From assembly GCA_937960755.1 (NCBI GenBank), contig CALGOL010000354.1, positions 1-6,057 on the forward strand: a DNA stretch of 6,057 nucleotides, written 5' to 3'. Below the pieces are notes generated by a model. It searched no databases. It saw nothing but the letters and a program-made list of their open reading frames with translations, and had not been told where the DNA came from. This document shows, one piece after another, positions 5,574 through 6,057 of this stretch. Both the position numbers and the translations under genes were made by a program. This stretch comes from an uncultured Azospirillum sp. (GTDB lineage: Bacteria > Pseudomonadota > Alphaproteobacteria > Azospirillales > Azospirillaceae). The stretch's first letter is position 1, and every line of letters starts with the position of its first letter.

Positions 5574-6057
5574 ATGCCTTTGTCCACGCCCGCTCCCCGC
5601 CAGCCGATCCACGCCCGCGACATTCTGTGCCGCGGCTATCGCCGCGACGACGGGTTGTGGGATATTGAAGGCTGGCTGTCCGACACCAAGGACTACGGCT
5701 TTGAAACCTATGAACGCGGGATGATCGCCGCCGGCGACCGCATTCATGGCATGTGGTTGCGGCTGACGCTGGACGACGACTTCACCGTTCGGGGGGTGGA
5801 GGCGGTGACCGACGACAGCCCGTACCGCGGCTGTCCGTCCATCACTCCCAATTTTCAACGCCTGCTGGGGCTGACGGTGGGGGCGGGCTGGAACCGCGCG
5901 GTGAAGGAGCGTTTGAGCGGCGTGCATGGCTGCACCCATCTGGTAGAGATGCTGGGGCCGCTGGCCACCGTGGCGTTTCAGACGATTTACCCGATTCTGG
6001 TGCGCGAGCAGCAAGCGCGGGACAAGGCGGAAGCGGCGGCGGGACGCCGGCCCGCCG
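5574..6057 (+). CDS. DUF2889 family protein (3' end beyond the window)
   Basis: The frame from the ATG at 5574 stays open to the window edge, giving 161 residues without a stop. It reads as a DUF2889-family protein, a conserved proteobacterial family whose function I do not know. Recognisable blocks are an N-terminal HARDILCRGYRRDDGLWDIEGWL (His13 to Leu35, quoted here by block), RGMIAAGDRIHGMWLRLTLD (48-67), TDDSPYRGCPSI (79-90), and the best conserved part GVHGCTHLVEMLGPLATVAFQT (117-138). Cys19, Cys87, Cys120 and His13, His58, His118, His122 are candidates for a metal or active site, but that is inference. The C-terminal end seen is Arg/Ala/Glu-rich and probably near the natural end. No start codon lies further upstream in frame before the terminator; the ribosome site is weak. 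It has no signal peptide. Promoter presumably lies just after the terminator. Confidence 0.88.
   Translation, partial: MPLSTPAPRQPIHARDILCRGYRRDDGLWDIEGWLSDTKDYGFETYERGMIAAGDRIHGMWLRLTLDDDFTVRGVEAVTDDSPYRGCPSITPNFQRLLGLTVGAGWNRAVKERLSGVHGCTHLVEMLGPLATVAFQTIYPILVREQQARDKAEAAAGRRPA

Noticed and set aside
5508..6014. 168-codon minus-strand frame opposite the DUF2889 gene
   Set aside because: It is a shadow of the DUF2889 reading frame, whose translation shows conserved family blocks.

Overview
This looks like one end of a draft contig from a GC-rich (roughly 60-65% by eye) alphaproteobacterium, most likely of the Rhodospirillales type. The evidence is the UPF0262 gene next to hisD and a low-molecular-weight phosphatase gene, the short-form HisG, and the short prolyl-tRNA synthetase without an editing insert. 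The first 48 bases are not biological: they are the Illumina TruSeq P7/Read-2 adapter with its 6-base index. Genomic sequence starts at base 49.

Layout. Bases 50-334 (+) hold the C-terminal part of a short-chain dehydrogenase, cut at its catalytic Tyr by the adapter. Facing it tail to tail is a compact five-gene minus-strand run, read from right to left: proS (4649-3336), hisG (3332-2628), hisD (2644-1322), a UPF0262 gene (1325-843) and a low-molecular-weight tyrosine-phosphatase-like gene (823-347). Junctions are 3 nt apart, 17 nt overlapping, 4 nt overlapping (ATGA) and 19 nt apart, so this is very probably one operon. A 285-bp divergent intergenic region (4650-4934) follows, with a UUCG-capped hairpin, a terminator-like hairpin with six T on the plus strand and an interrupted inverted repeat. 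Then come a small two-CBS-domain protein (4935-5396, +), a strong bidirectional intrinsic terminator (5467-5504) and a DUF2889-family gene (5574 to the window edge, +, incomplete).

Function. hisG and hisD encode the first and last enzymes of histidine biosynthesis. HisG is the short form, which in known cases needs HisZ as regulatory partner; no hisZ is visible here, and the slot before hisG is taken by a true ProRS. The two small genes after hisD are conserved in alphaproteobacteria but poorly understood. The CBS protein is probably a nucleotide-sensing module.

I found no mobile element, CRISPR array, RNA gene of a known class or obvious new defence or metabolic system. The most actionable observation is the adapter contamination and the chimeric reading frames it creates. 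The most open biological points are the plus-strand terminator-like element with no gene before it, and the mixed proS-his-UPF0262-phosphatase operon.
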